Assembly (NCBI RefSeq): GCF_029267515.1
Contig: NZ_JAJUIS010000006.1
Span: 107,867-171,866 of the forward strand
Direction: 5' to 3'
Origin: Seleniivibrio woodruffii
Lineage (GTDB): Bacteria; Chrysiogenota; Deferribacteres; Deferribacterales; Geovibrionaceae
Length of the DNA stretch: 64,000 nucleotides
Positions 33,110 to 41,519 of this stretch are shown here, in pieces (the stretch's first letter is position 1; the number at the start of each line of letters is the position of its first letter). The notes beneath the pieces are model-generated. The model did not search any database. It had not been told where the DNA came from and saw only the letters and a program-made list of their open reading frames with translations. The translations under genes and the position numbers were made by a program.

Positions 33110-34043
33110 GGCATACCTCAAAAACGGATTCATCAGTGTTTGATATTTTATAAAGAGGGCGCGGTTCAAGGTGAAACATGGATTTCCATGAGAAATTGCC
33201 GCAGAGAAAGTCTGCGTGGTCGAATTTCATTGTGCAGGTGTATTCCAGATGCAGAGTGTTAATAAACTTCGCAATACCCGGAAATTTTGCATTTGTCCCG
33301 CCTGCAAGCAGAGTGTATGCGTTGTTGAAGATGCTTCCGGCATCAATAGCTGCATATTCTCCATCAACAAGAACCGATGTCATGCGGAGCATGTTGTTTA
33401 CGTGTAGGTATTTAATGAGGTTTCTGAAACCGTTGGCAAACCTTTCGTCTGAAAAATATGAATCGCCGCCGAATCTGTCAGTGTTCATCTTTATAAGCAC
33501 TTCAAAATCCTCTGTCCTGTCATAAACAACTTCAACGGAGTTTTCATAAACTGAGGCTTCTTTTTTCATCTTTTTGGCGTTTCTGCCGGAAAAAGAGGCG
33601 TAATACCCTTCCATGCTGTATCCGTATGCTGAAGGTGTGAACAGATATCCTGTTTCGTCCTCCGTGTCGGTGCCAAGCTGTGCGTCGGGCACAAGGTAGC
33701 GTATGTGGTATTTCAGCCCTGTGTGCTTAACTGCGCAGGTTATCATTGCGTTGAGAGTTTCCTGAGAGTCCGCAAAGAGGCGGTTCTGTTCAAGCCATGT
33801 TTTGCCGTGCCATGATTCGCCCGGGAAGAAGCCAAGTGTTCCCGTTTCGGGAATTTCGCACAAAGGCAGAAAACCTTTTATTCCGTCCTTTGTTTCCGCC
33901 GTAATAAAGCATAGCCTGCGGCTGAAAGTCCTGTGAAAGGATTCTCTCACGTCCCAAAGGTCAAATACCACCCTGCGCGGAATGAACATTTCCCACAGTC
34001 TGCGGCAGGCGGCAGTATCTGTATGGATTTTGCAGGTGAGCAT
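33102..34043 (-). CDS. FemAB/GNAT-like acyltransferase
   Basis: 313 residues with two GNAT-like halves as in FemAB or BioF2-like (Acetyltransf_6) proteins: an N-terminal half with ITAETKDGIKGFLPLCE, and a C-terminal half containing LRMTSVLVDGEYAAIDAGSIFNNAYTLLAGGTNAKFPGIAKFI. The last segment is the family's usual GNAT core with bound acyl-CoA or aminoacyl donor. The substrate is unknown. It starts directly after the SpeD-like stop and overlaps the ATP-grasp start by eight bases, so it is co-translated with both. Confidence 0.75.
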   Translation of the reverse strand: MLTCKIHTDTAACRRLWEMFIPRRVVFDLWDVRESFHRTFSRRLCFITAETKDGIKGFLPLCEIPETGTLGFFPGESWHGKTWLEQNRLFADSQETLNAMITCAVKHTGLKYHIRYLVPDAQLGTDTEDETGYLFTPSAYGYSMEGYYASFSGRNAKKMKKEASVYENSVEVVYDRTEDFEVLIKMNTDRFGGDSYFSDERFANGFRNLIKYLHVNNMLRMTSVLVDGEYAAIDAGSIFNNAYTLLAGGTNAKFPGIAKFINTLHLEYTCTMKFDHADFLCGNFSWKSMFHLEPRPLYKISNTDESVFEVCHA

Positions 34044-34466
34044 CTAATACCTGAGATTCACGTTAACGTTGCAGCGGTCGCCGCCGAAGAATTTCATAGC
34101 GAAACTTTCAACAAGAGCAGGGTCGTATGGTTTGCAGCTGAAAACATCCAGATATACTGTGTTTGTGAGGTTGGCGAAATGCGCCGAAATAAGGGAGGTT
34201 TCAATAAGCTGGGTCATGGAAAATCCGGCGACTTTTTCGTCTTCGCCGAAGTGAACAACAACAGTTTCACCGAAGCGCTTCATTTCGATAAGGTCGCAAA
34301 GCTCCTTAACGAAAGTTTTGATAGCTTCAGCATCCCTGATTGTGTCCGGATTACAGTTGTAAATGTCGAAGCTGGAGGCGATTCCCCAGACTTTTTCCTG
34401 TTTAGCTTTTTCCGTTAAAGCAGTCCATCGGGAAGGCTCTGCGGAAATAGTAGTTTGCTCTGCCAT
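34044..34466 (-). CDS. SpeD-like pyruvoyl-dependent decarboxylase
   Basis: 140 residues from the ATG at 34466, with AGGGAG upstream; 33 further in-frame codons overlap the promoter and are rejected. The fold and active site fit prokaryotic S-adenosylmethionine decarboxylase. The putative self-cleaving Ser91, His96 and Cys111 have exactly the 5- and 20-residue spacings of Ser63, His68 and Cys83 in the Thermotoga enzyme. However, the residue before the Ser is Thr rather than Glu, and the HTWPE substrate-binding segment is replaced by HFANL. So it likely acts on a substrate other than SAM; SpeD homologues acting on ornithine or arginine are known. First gene of the four-gene operon. Confidence 0.82.
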   Translation of the reverse strand: MAEQTTISAEPSRWTALTEKAKQEKVWGIASSFDIYNCNPDTIRDAEAIKTFVKELCDLIEMKRFGETVVVHFGEDEKVAGFSMTQLIETSLISAHFANLTNTVYLDVFSCKPYDPALVESFAMKFFGGDRCNVNVNLRY

Positions 34467-34487
34467 GAATAGGCTCCCTGACCCGAT

Positions 34488-34512
34488 GCAGACAGCTTTT
34501 TTGTTTGTCTGC
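34488..34512 (-). promoter_or_regulatory. Hairpin in the leader of the SpeD-like operon
   Basis: GCAGACA and TGTCTGC arms (7 bp) with an 11-base loop containing an A run, ending 22 bases before the ATG and close to the AGGGAG site. It may tune translation. No known riboswitch was recognised. Confidence 0.5.
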
Positions 34513-34536
34513 GGTATCATATATGAATTTTGACTG

Positions 34537-34565
34537 TTATTATTCTGAATGGTTCTGTTAGTCAA
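34537..34565 (-). promoter_or_regulatory. Promoter of the SpeD-like operon
   Basis: Minus-strand TTGACT (34560-34565), 17-base spacer, TAATAA (34537-34542). Predicts a leader of about 65 bases carrying the hairpin at 34488-34512. Confidence 0.7.
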
Positions 34566-34804
34566 TAAAAAAAATAGGAAAAATCCAAAAAAGTTAAAAT
34601 ATGTTCTTGTTACATGTAAAAATATAATATGAATGTATTATTCATGATGTAATTAAACTTCTAAGTAACTGGTTTATAGTGTGAAATATAAAAATGGTTT
34701 TTGCGGCTGTTTCTACCATAGAGGGCAAATTTCATAGCTGTTATATTGACTGAACGTGTTTTTATAATAAAAACTTTTTTAAATCAGGGTAAAAAGGAAC
34801 TATT
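34566..34804. other. A+T-rich intergenic region without a gene
   Basis: Together with the leader this makes about 340 bases without a gene between the GGDEF-like sensor stop and the SpeD-like start. It holds an A8 run, a weak ATGAAT/ATTCAT dyad (34629-34645) and an ATGGT/ACCAT dyad near 34694-34720. I see no convincing terminator for the sensor gene, no tRNA and no small ORF with a ribosome site. Confidence 0.6.
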
Positions 34805-36379
34805 TTACCTTTTTTGTATATTTTTTTGGCTGTCAGACATGTTTTTCACGGCGAAACTGAACATATCCGTGAACCTGTATGCCTCTTCAGGATATATGCA
34901 GGTTCCTGAAGAAAATTCCGTGTCAATGTCAGAATACTCACTTTTCATTTCAGAGGATATTTCATTCAGAATGTTTGAGGCAAGCTCTGTAAGAATCTGT
35001 TTGCTTTCAATATTTTTCACTATGATTCCAATGGAATTGCCGCATGTATAGCCGACGAAACAGTTTTTATTTTCAAAACCGACGGCAGCATCCGCTGCAC
35101 TGCCCAGTATACGGTCGGTAATCTCAATTCCCTGCTGCTGCATGATATTCTGCCAGTTTGAAAGCTCTATTAGAATTAATCCACAGGATGTGCCGCTTTT
35201 GGAAGCGTTTTCTACCGTTTCTCTCAGATTGTCAAAGAAAGACATTTTTCCGGGAAGTTCCGTTCCTATATCGAATCCTTCTCCGATAGTTTTTACATTT
35301 TTCATAAGTTTTATTTTAGCGTATTGCTCGGAGATGAGCCACGCCGGAAGTGCAGACAGGAGAATTACAAGCACAGTGAGCAGTGCCGAATCAAATGCCC
35401 TGTTTTTTCTGAAAGAGTGTAGTGTTTGCGGGTCAACCCGCTGTATGACATAAATTACGATATCGTTGTTTTTTGTTTTCAGAGAGCTGTCCACGTTATT
35501 GATAATGTGTATTGTTTTGAAGGTGAAAAGACCGTTCGCAGTCTCTGTCTGTCCGTCCTGTGTTTTGGTTATTTCCTGCCATTCGTGCGAAAATTCGTCC
35601 GGAAAGCGCATACTCTTTCTTTCGTCAAGCATGAACCCCCATTCGTTTTCACCGCTGCCGAGAAGCCAGTAGCCATCGCCGTTTAGAATAACGGGTTTTC
35701 CATGAGAGATCTTTGATGCTTTGGTTATCCTTTCAAACAGCCTGTCCAGTGAAAAATTGGCAGCGAATATCCCTTTTTCCATGCCTTTTCCGTTAAAAAG
35801 GTTAACGCAGAATCTTATTGTAGGTTTAAGCGGAACATCTATTACGCCGTTTTCAACGTTAAGATCTATCGGAGAGGTGTATAGCACCCCCTGACGTGTG
35901 TTTATCGTTTCTTTGAAGAAGTATCTGTCAAACTTTGTCTGGAGATAGAAGTCTGTGACGGAATAAGGTTTTTCAAATTGTCTGTTGACCCGCAGTTTTT
36001 CTTTTCCGGTTTCGTCGATATATCGGAGTTTGTAAAAATCGTTCTTAACGGAGGCAAAGCGGATAAGCTCGTCTGCAAAATCGTCCTTTGCTCCGTTGTC
36101 TCCGCCGTTGAGATATTCGATAAGATTTTTGTTTTCCGCAAGATGAAGAGTGTCTTCAGATGCCTGTCTGAACGTTCGCCTTATTTCCGTTGCATGTCCT
36201 GCGGTGACGGCTTCTTCCTGTTTCTTTATTTCCGCAATTGTGTCTTTATTTTTGTAAGTAATTGCGAAGGATACACAAATTGAAGATATGACGGCGACTG
36301 CGATGAATATTAAGAAAGTAATTCTGATTGAACAGGTGTTTATATTGTTTAGCGCAGTTTCATATTGTTTATGCCGCAT
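34805..36379 (-). CDS. Membrane sensor with Cache-type domain and degenerate GGDEF domain
   Basis: About 524 residues from the ATG at 36379 (a TTG five codons earlier is less likely). One membrane helix near residues 18-42, a periplasmic region of about 280 residues like a double Cache sensor (ending before FDSALLTVLVILLSALPAWL), a second helix, then a GGDEF-type domain at about 380-520. Where GGDEF should be, the sequence is YTCGNSIGIIV, so the catalytic Gly-Gly-Asp/Glu-Glu residues are lost and cyclase activity is unlikely. It may bind GTP or a partner instead. Stands alone upstream of an EamA exporter gene's end. Confidence 0.8.
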   Translation of the reverse strand: MRHKQYETALNNINTCSIRITFLIFIAVAVISSICVSFAITYKNKDTIAEIKKQEEAVTAGHATEIRRTFRQASEDTLHLAENKNLIEYLNGGDNGAKDDFADELIRFASVKNDFYKLRYIDETGKEKLRVNRQFEKPYSVTDFYLQTKFDRYFFKETINTRQGVLYTSPIDLNVENGVIDVPLKPTIRFCVNLFNGKGMEKGIFAANFSLDRLFERITKASKISHGKPVILNGDGYWLLGSGENEWGFMLDERKSMRFPDEFSHEWQEITKTQDGQTETANGLFTFKTIHIINNVDSSLKTKNNDIVIYVIQRVDPQTLHSFRKNRAFDSALLTVLVILLSALPAWLISEQYAKIKLMKNVKTIGEGFDIGTELPGKMSFFDNLRETVENASKSGTSCGLILIELSNWQNIMQQQGIEITDRILGSAADAAVGFENKNCFVGYTCGNSIGIIVKNIESKQILTELASNILNEISSEMKSEYSDIDTEFSSGTCIYPEEAYRFTDMFSFAVKNMSDSQKNIQKR

Positions 36380-36418
36380 AAGCTGAATATGCAAATGTTA
36401 AAATAAAAAATCAAGGTA

Positions 36419-37312
36419 TTATTTTCTCTTATGAAGCCGCAGATGGGTTCCCGCTTCGGCAGCGACAATGGCAAGTACGATGAGCGCAGCGCCTGCATAT
36501 TGCTTGAACATAAGAACTTCGCCGCCTATGAAAAAACTGAAAAAAGCGGAGGATATCGGCTCCATAGTGAACATGATAGCCGCTTTTGTGGGTGTGGTAT
36601 GCTTCTGCATCGCCATCTGAACAAAAAAGCAGAAGACTGTGGCTATGATGGCATTGAAAATGAGCGAATACATAACGAAGGGATGTGTCAGCTCGCTGAA
36701 ATCCGGGCTTTCAAATGCGGCGGCATATAGCAGAGACATTACGGCGACGACACCCACCTCAACGGTTGTAAGAAGCATCGCGTCATATTTTCTGGAATAT
36801 TTATCGGTCATTATTATCTGCACGGCTATGAAAAACGAGTTTATCAGAGCAAAAAGCTGACCGGTTGAAAGGCTTATGCTGTCTGTAAGGGTTATCATCA
36901 ACATTCCTGCCGTGGAAAGCACCACGCCGACCCATGAAAAAATATGCGGATGCTTTTTAAGGAATATTGCCGAGAGAACAGGCACGAAAAGGACATATGT
37001 CCCTGTCAGGAAACCGACCTCAGTTGCCTTTGCGTATTTAAGGGCCAGTGTCTGGAAGGTGAATACCAGAAACAGGGTAAAGCCAATCTTGATGCCGTCT
37101 TTCAAAAGGGCATATGAGAACAGTTCGCGGCGGAAATAGCAGAATACGAGCATTATCGCGAGCGCGATTGAAAATCTTATCCCGACGAATGTAATGGGTT
37201 CGAAAAGTTCAACCGACTGCTTGATGATAATGAACGTGCTGCCCCATATCAACGATATGAACAGCAGAGAGCCGTCCGCAAAATATTCTCTGAATTTGTT
37301 CTGCATTGCCAA
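36419..37312 (-). CDS. EamA/DMT-family exporter
   Basis: 297 residues with ten predicted transmembrane segments in two EamA repeats (about 12-145 and 155-290). First repeat: ISLIWGSTFIIIKQSVELFEPITFVGIRF; the second ends with MEPISSAFFSFFIGGEVLMFKQYAGAALIV. These carriers export amino acids, nucleotides or metabolites. The substrate is not predictable. It lies 43 bases downstream of the chemoreceptor stop and 39 bases before the sensor's start on the same strand, so the three genes may be partly co-transcribed. Confidence 0.88.
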   Translation of the reverse strand: MAMQNKFREYFADGSLLFISLIWGSTFIIIKQSVELFEPITFVGIRFSIALAIMLVFCYFRRELFSYALLKDGIKIGFTLFLVFTFQTLALKYAKATEVGFLTGTYVLFVPVLSAIFLKKHPHIFSWVGVVLSTAGMLMITLTDSISLSTGQLFALINSFFIAVQIIMTDKYSRKYDAMLLTTVEVGVVAVMSLLYAAAFESPDFSELTHPFVMYSLIFNAIIATVFCFFVQMAMQKHTTPTKAAIMFTMEPISSAFFSFFIGGEVLMFKQYAGAALIVLAIVAAEAGTHLRLHKRK

Positions 37313-37355
37313 TCCTTAATAAGGTAATCACTGAGGACTGGACTTTACACCTCCG

Positions 37356-39344
37356 TCAGTTATTATTCAACCTGAATTTTTTTACTGCCTGACCAAGGCT
37401 TTCCGCAAGTCCGTTGAGTATGTCCGCCTGTGACGAGTTGGATGCAGCTATTTCCGCGTTCATCTTTGAAAAAGACGCTATGGTTGCTGAGTTTTCGGAT
37501 ATTTCACGGCTGGATCTGTTCTGCTGTTCCATTGCGGCTGAGATGGACTGTATGCTGTCGGAGACACTGATGACTCCGTTAATTATTTCTTCCAGAGCCT
37601 GTTTCAGACCGGAGATAAGTTCCTCGCCGCGTTTGGCAAGTCTCGCCCCTTTCTCGAAATCGTTCACCGATGTTTCCACCTGTCTGCGGATATTTTCAGT
37701 CATGCCGGATATCTCTTCCGTTGCGCTTCTTGTGCGTTCCGCCAGCTTCCTCACCTCGTCCGCAACAACTGCGAAACCTCTGCCGTGCTCACCTGCTCTG
37801 GCTGCCTCAATTGCGGCGTTAAGGGCAAGAAGGTTGGTCTGGTCTGCTATGTCGGTTATCACCTGTAAAATCTCCGTTATGTGGGCGGAGGAACTTCCGA
37901 GACTGTCCATGTTATCCGAAGTGCTTACCACAGTCGCCGTGAGAGTGCTTATGCCTGAAACCGTTTCTTCAAGCGTCTTCTGCCCGTCGGCTGCGCTGGT
38001 TCGTATCTGCATAACCTCTGTGCTTACCCGTTCTATGTTGTTGGAAATGTTTTCGAACGATACAAGTATTTCCCGTACTGCGCGTTCAACCTTTGCAGTA
38101 CGATCCGACTGTGACTTTATCGCGTCGCTGAGCTGGCTGCTGGAACTCAGCAGATCATTGGAGTGTTTGCTCACGTCGTTTGCCGCCGTGCTCACCTCTT
38201 TCAAAGTGGCGCTGAAATTATCCGCCATGTGGTTGACGTGTTCGCCCATTTCGCCCACTTCGTCCCTGCGGTTAATGTCGTATCTGGCTGTCAGATCTCC
38301 GGAAGAGAGTCTCTCAAGGAAACTGCCCAACCTGTTGATAGGGTTGATTATGTTGCTTTTGAAAAGAATGTTCATGAATACCGCAGCGGCTATTATGACT
38401 ATTACGGCTATTATGGTGAACCGCAGGACAATTCCGCCTATGATTCCTCCCACAAGCTCCGAAGCGGGTGCGCCGCCGGCGAGAATACAGTTGAGCGGTT
38501 CTATGTAAGCATAGCTCACCAGCTTGCGCTGACCCTTCCAGTTATATGTCAGAGAACCCTGTCTGTTCTTCAGCATCTCCTTAACAAAACTCTCCTTTGA
38601 AAGGTCTTTACCCTTCATAGCCTTGTCCGGGTGCATCAGAACCTTGCCCTTCGTGTCTATCACAAAATAGTATCCAGTTTTTCCTATCTTCTGTGTCTGA
38701 ACCATGTTTTCAAAGGACTTCTTTGCATAATTGTCAATGTATATGGAACCGGATGAAGCCTCTTTTTCAGGCAGGGAAGCGCAGAGCAGCCATTGGTATT
38801 TGTCGCTGAAACTGCATCTTGTGTACAGTGTCTCACCCATGCGCGATTTAAGAAGAGTTATATCATTTTTGCCTTTGAGCTGTCCAAGAAGTGATTCCTC
38901 GTTCTCTATCTTCATGTTCGGCATGACAAGCATAAAGCTGTCAGTGTCCAGAGCGAAAGCAAAACCCGATTTGCCGATGCGCTTTTTGTCTATGATGTCC
39001 ATTATACGGAACTTCACCGACTCAAAATCCTCTCCGGCTATGGTGTAAGCTCCTGAAATCCTTTCGGCAGTGTCGTTTATCGAGGCGAGTTCATTTTCGA
39101 GTATCATGTTGACGTCGCCCTTGTTTGACTGCGCAAGTTTTGCGGAAAGTTCGTCAAACCCTTTAAGACGTTCTTTCAGCGAGTTTGCCTGAAAGGCAAG
39201 CAATGTCTCTATCTGCCTGAAAAGATGGTTTTCAATGGTGCTTATCACCGAATAACCCGTTATTATAATGCTGAAAAGGATGCAGATTGAGAACAGGATG
39301 AGGGTTTTTGTCTTTATCCTCATGTTTTTGACGTTAAAAGTCAT
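37356..39344 (-). CDS. Methyl-accepting chemotaxis protein
   Basis: 662-residue receptor. Signal-anchor helix at 12-32; a large periplasmic region of two Cache folds (about 40-300; [15 protein letters not shown] and [21 protein letters not shown]); a second helix near 305-328; HAMP ([22 protein letters not shown]); then the cytoplasmic signalling domain with the hairpin tip [38 protein letters not shown]. The tip binds CheA and CheW. No CheB/CheR pentapeptide is visible at the C-terminus (FRLNNN). The ligand is unknown. GGTGA precedes the ATG. Confidence 0.95.
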   Translation of the reverse strand: MTFNVKNMRIKTKTLILFSICILFSIIITGYSVISTIENHLFRQIETLLAFQANSLKERLKGFDELSAKLAQSNKGDVNMILENELASINDTAERISGAYTIAGEDFESVKFRIMDIIDKKRIGKSGFAFALDTDSFMLVMPNMKIENEESLLGQLKGKNDITLLKSRMGETLYTRCSFSDKYQWLLCASLPEKEASSGSIYIDNYAKKSFENMVQTQKIGKTGYYFVIDTKGKVLMHPDKAMKGKDLSKESFVKEMLKNRQGSLTYNWKGQRKLVSYAYIEPLNCILAGGAPASELVGGIIGGIVLRFTIIAVIVIIAAAVFMNILFKSNIINPINRLGSFLERLSSGDLTARYDINRRDEVGEMGEHVNHMADNFSATLKEVSTAANDVSKHSNDLLSSSSQLSDAIKSQSDRTAKVERAVREILVSFENISNNIERVSTEVMQIRTSAADGQKTLEETVSGISTLTATVVSTSDNMDSLGSSSAHITEILQVITDIADQTNLLALNAAIEAARAGEHGRGFAVVADEVRKLAERTRSATEEISGMTENIRRQVETSVNDFEKGARLAKRGEELISGLKQALEEIINGVISVSDSIQSISAAMEQQNRSSREISENSATIASFSKMNAEIAASNSSQADILNGLAESLGQAVKKFRLNNN

Positions 39345-39490
39345 ATTTTCACCGCCGCAAATTTTTGAACAATAATAATTAAATGTCTGTTTTACGGGAT
39401 TTTATGATGTGAGCTTAATTCAGTCAATCAATAGATTGTGAATTTATGTAATATTAATAATAGTTTGCAAAAATATGACGAAGTTCTGAC

Positions 39491-39518
39491 ATAAAAAAGG
39501 CGGTCAGGAAGACCGCCC
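39491..39518 (-). terminator. Intrinsic terminator of the pst operon
   Basis: Minus strand: GGCGGTC, five-base loop TTCCT, GACCGCC, then T6. Lies 27 bases after the pstB stop. Confidence 0.92.
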
Positions 39519-39544
39519 AAAGGGGTAGTATATGGGAAATGGGA

Positions 39545-40309
39545 TTAACCAAATCGTCCTGTGATGTAGTCCTCTGTCTTTTTGACAGTGGGGTTTGTGA
39601 AGATGGTGCTGGTGTCGCCAACCTCAATAAGCTCACCCATGTAAAAGAATGCAGTATAGTCGGAAACTCTCGCCGCCTGCTGCATGTTGTGGGTGACGAT
39701 TATGACAGTGAGCCTTTCTTTAAGCTCGTATATCAGCTCTTCTATCTTCTGGGTTGCTATGGGGTCAAGAGCCGATGCCGGTTCGTCCATAAGGAGAACT
39801 TCCGGTTCCATAGCAAGAGCGCGGGCTATGCAGAGACGCTGCTGCTGACCGCCGGAAAGAGCTGTTGCCTGAGATTTAAGCCTGTCTTTTACCTCTTCCC
39901 AGAGACCTGCTTTTTTGAGAGAGTCCTCCACAAGGTCATCCATCTCGCTTCCTTTGGAAACAAGACCGTGTATTCTGGGAGCGTATGCAATGTTTTCATA
40001 TATAGTTTTAGGGAATGGATTGGGCTTCTGGAAAACCATACCCACACGTCTGCGCAGTTCCACAACATCGAGTTTAGAGTCATGAATTTCCTGATCGTCC
40101 AGATAGATTCCGCCTTCAACCCTTATACCTTTAATAAGGTCGTTCATCCTGTTGAAGCATCTGAGGTAGGTAGACTTTCCGCAGCCGGAGGGACCTATCA
40201 GCGCCGTTACTTTCCTTTCGGGGAAGGTAAGGTTTATATCCTTTAATGCTTTGAAATTTCCGTAATAGAAGTTCAGGTTGTCGGACTTCATTTTAATGTT
40301 GTTTTCCAT
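39545..40309 (-). CDS. pstB: Phosphate ABC transporter ATPase
   Basis: 254-residue ATPase of the high-affinity phosphate transporter. Walker [15 protein letters not shown]-loop [14 protein letters not shown], signature [16 protein letters not shown], Walker [14 protein letters not shown], and switch THNMQQA. The NRMND following Walker A is a PstB hallmark. It is the last gene of pstSCAB; an intrinsic terminator follows and there is no phoU after it. Confidence 0.97.
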   Translation of the reverse strand: MENNIKMKSDNLNFYYGNFKALKDINLTFPERKVTALIGPSGCGKSTYLRCFNRMNDLIKGIRVEGGIYLDDQEIHDSKLDVVELRRRVGMVFQKPNPFPKTIYENIAYAPRIHGLVSKGSEMDDLVEDSLKKAGLWEEVKDRLKSQATALSGGQQQRLCIARALAMEPEVLLMDEPASALDPIATQKIEELIYELKERLTVIIVTHNMQQAARVSDYTAFFYMGELIEVGDTSTIFTNPTVKKTEDYITGRFG

Positions 40310-40343
40310 TATCTTTCAACTCCTGATGCTGTGTGGATGTATA

Positions 40344-41507
40344 TTACCATTTGCGTTCGTATTTATTTCTTAAAATAACCGCCACTGCGTTGAGCAGCAG
40401 CAGAACGGACAGGAGCACTATGATGCCCAGTGCCGTTCTTTCCGTATAGGCGCGCAGAGAATCGCCTGACCATGTGTATATCTGTGCGGGAAGCACAGTT
40501 GCCGCCTGTGTGACGCCTGACGGAGCTGTAGGGATATAAGCAAGCATACCCACAATGAGCAGGGGAGCGGTTTCACCGATGGCGTGCGCCATACTGATAA
40601 TAGTACCTGTCATGATTCCCGGCAAGCTCAAAGGCAGAATGTGGTGCCAAACCACCTGCCATGGTGATGCACCGACGCCCTGTGCCGCCTGACGTATAGT
40701 ATCCGGCACAGAGGACAGAGCCGCCCTTGTGCTGATTATTATAACAGGGAGGGACATAAGCGAAAGGGTCAGACCGCCTGCCAGCGCGGAAGAGCGGGGC
40801 ACTCCGAAAAGGTTTATGAATATCGCCAGACCCAGAAGACCGAAAATAATTGAAGGAATGGCGGCAAGGTTGTTTATGTTTACCTCTATTATGCGGGTGA
40901 ACCAGTTGTCCGGAGCGAACTCTTCCAGATAGATAGCCGTCATAACGCCTATCGGCACGGAGAACATCATTGTAAGGATAAGAACGTATACAGTACCTAT
41001 AACAGCGGAAAGGAGACCAGCCATTTCAGGCAGTTTTGAATCGCCGTTTGTAAAGAACCATTTGTTGAATACCAGCTTGACCTTACCCTCTTTTTTGAGG
41101 TTGTCCACGAAGGCTGTTTCCTCTTCGGAGAGCTTGTTGGGTTTTCCTTTCATATACTGGTCAACCTCAGCCTCCGCAAGAACCCACTGTGTCTGGGTAG
41201 TATTCATCAGCTTAGGGTTTTCTTCCACTTGCTGGGGTATCAGACGCAGGAAACCCCGGCTTACCAGTTCTCCCATCTCTTCTGAAACCGCAAGCTGCGG
41301 TATCTCTACAGTATCAGCGTCATAAGTCAATTCAGTCTGGATGACCGTCTGCTCGAAGGCTGTGTAGCCTGTGCGGATGATATCTGTAAGAAAAAATACC
41401 AGAAATGATGCCGCCAGCACTATTGCCGACACCGACAGCACTCTGAAAGTTATTTCGCCTCTGTATCTTCTTTTTATACGTTTAAGTCGTCTTGTTTCTT
41501 TGTCCAT
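40344..41507 (-). CDS. pstA: Phosphate ABC transporter permease PstA
   Basis: 387 residues, about 90 longer than E. coli PstA. The extra length is an N-terminal region: a helix at 25-45 and a periplasmic domain to about residue 165 (DUF3333-like; TQTQWVLAEAEVDQYMKG). The permease core follows with six helices and the EAA-type loop QAAQGVGASPWQVVWHHILPLSLPGI. Long PstA variants of this kind are known in several Gram-negative lineages. It sits between pstC (13-base gap) and pstB. Confidence 0.94.
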   Translation of the reverse strand: MDKETRRLKRIKRRYRGEITFRVLSVSAIVLAASFLVFFLTDIIRTGYTAFEQTVIQTELTYDADTVEIPQLAVSEEMGELVSRGFLRLIPQQVEENPKLMNTTQTQWVLAEAEVDQYMKGKPNKLSEEETAFVDNLKKEGKVKLVFNKWFFTNGDSKLPEMAGLLSAVIGTVYVLILTMMFSVPIGVMTAIYLEEFAPDNWFTRIIEVNINNLAAIPSIIFGLLGLAIFINLFGVPRSSALAGGLTLSLMSLPVIIISTRAALSSVPDTIRQAAQGVGASPWQVVWHHILPLSLPGIMTGTIISMAHAIGETAPLLIVGMLAYIPTAPSGVTQAATVLPAQIYTWSGDSLRAYTERTALGIIVLLSVLLLLNAVAVILRNKYERKW

Positions 41508-41519
41508 CTTATTTCCCGG

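Noticed and set aside
34466..34565. Longer N-terminus for the SpeD-like protein (33 extra residues)
   Set aside because: The added segment overlaps the TTGACT/TAATAA promoter and leader hairpin and is unlike SpeD, whereas the ATG at 34466 has AGGGAG upstream.
34680..34740. Possible c-di-GMP (GEMM-type) riboswitch
   Set aside because: A GCGGCTG...GGGCAAA stretch looked suggestive, but the paired stems and the conserved A-tract core are missing.
37414..38508. Long open frame of 364 codons on the plus strand, antisense to the chemoreceptor signalling domain
   Set aside because: It mirrors the Leu/Ser-rich helical coding of the receptor, has no ribosome site and no recognisable domain. The minus-strand chemoreceptor explains the region fully.
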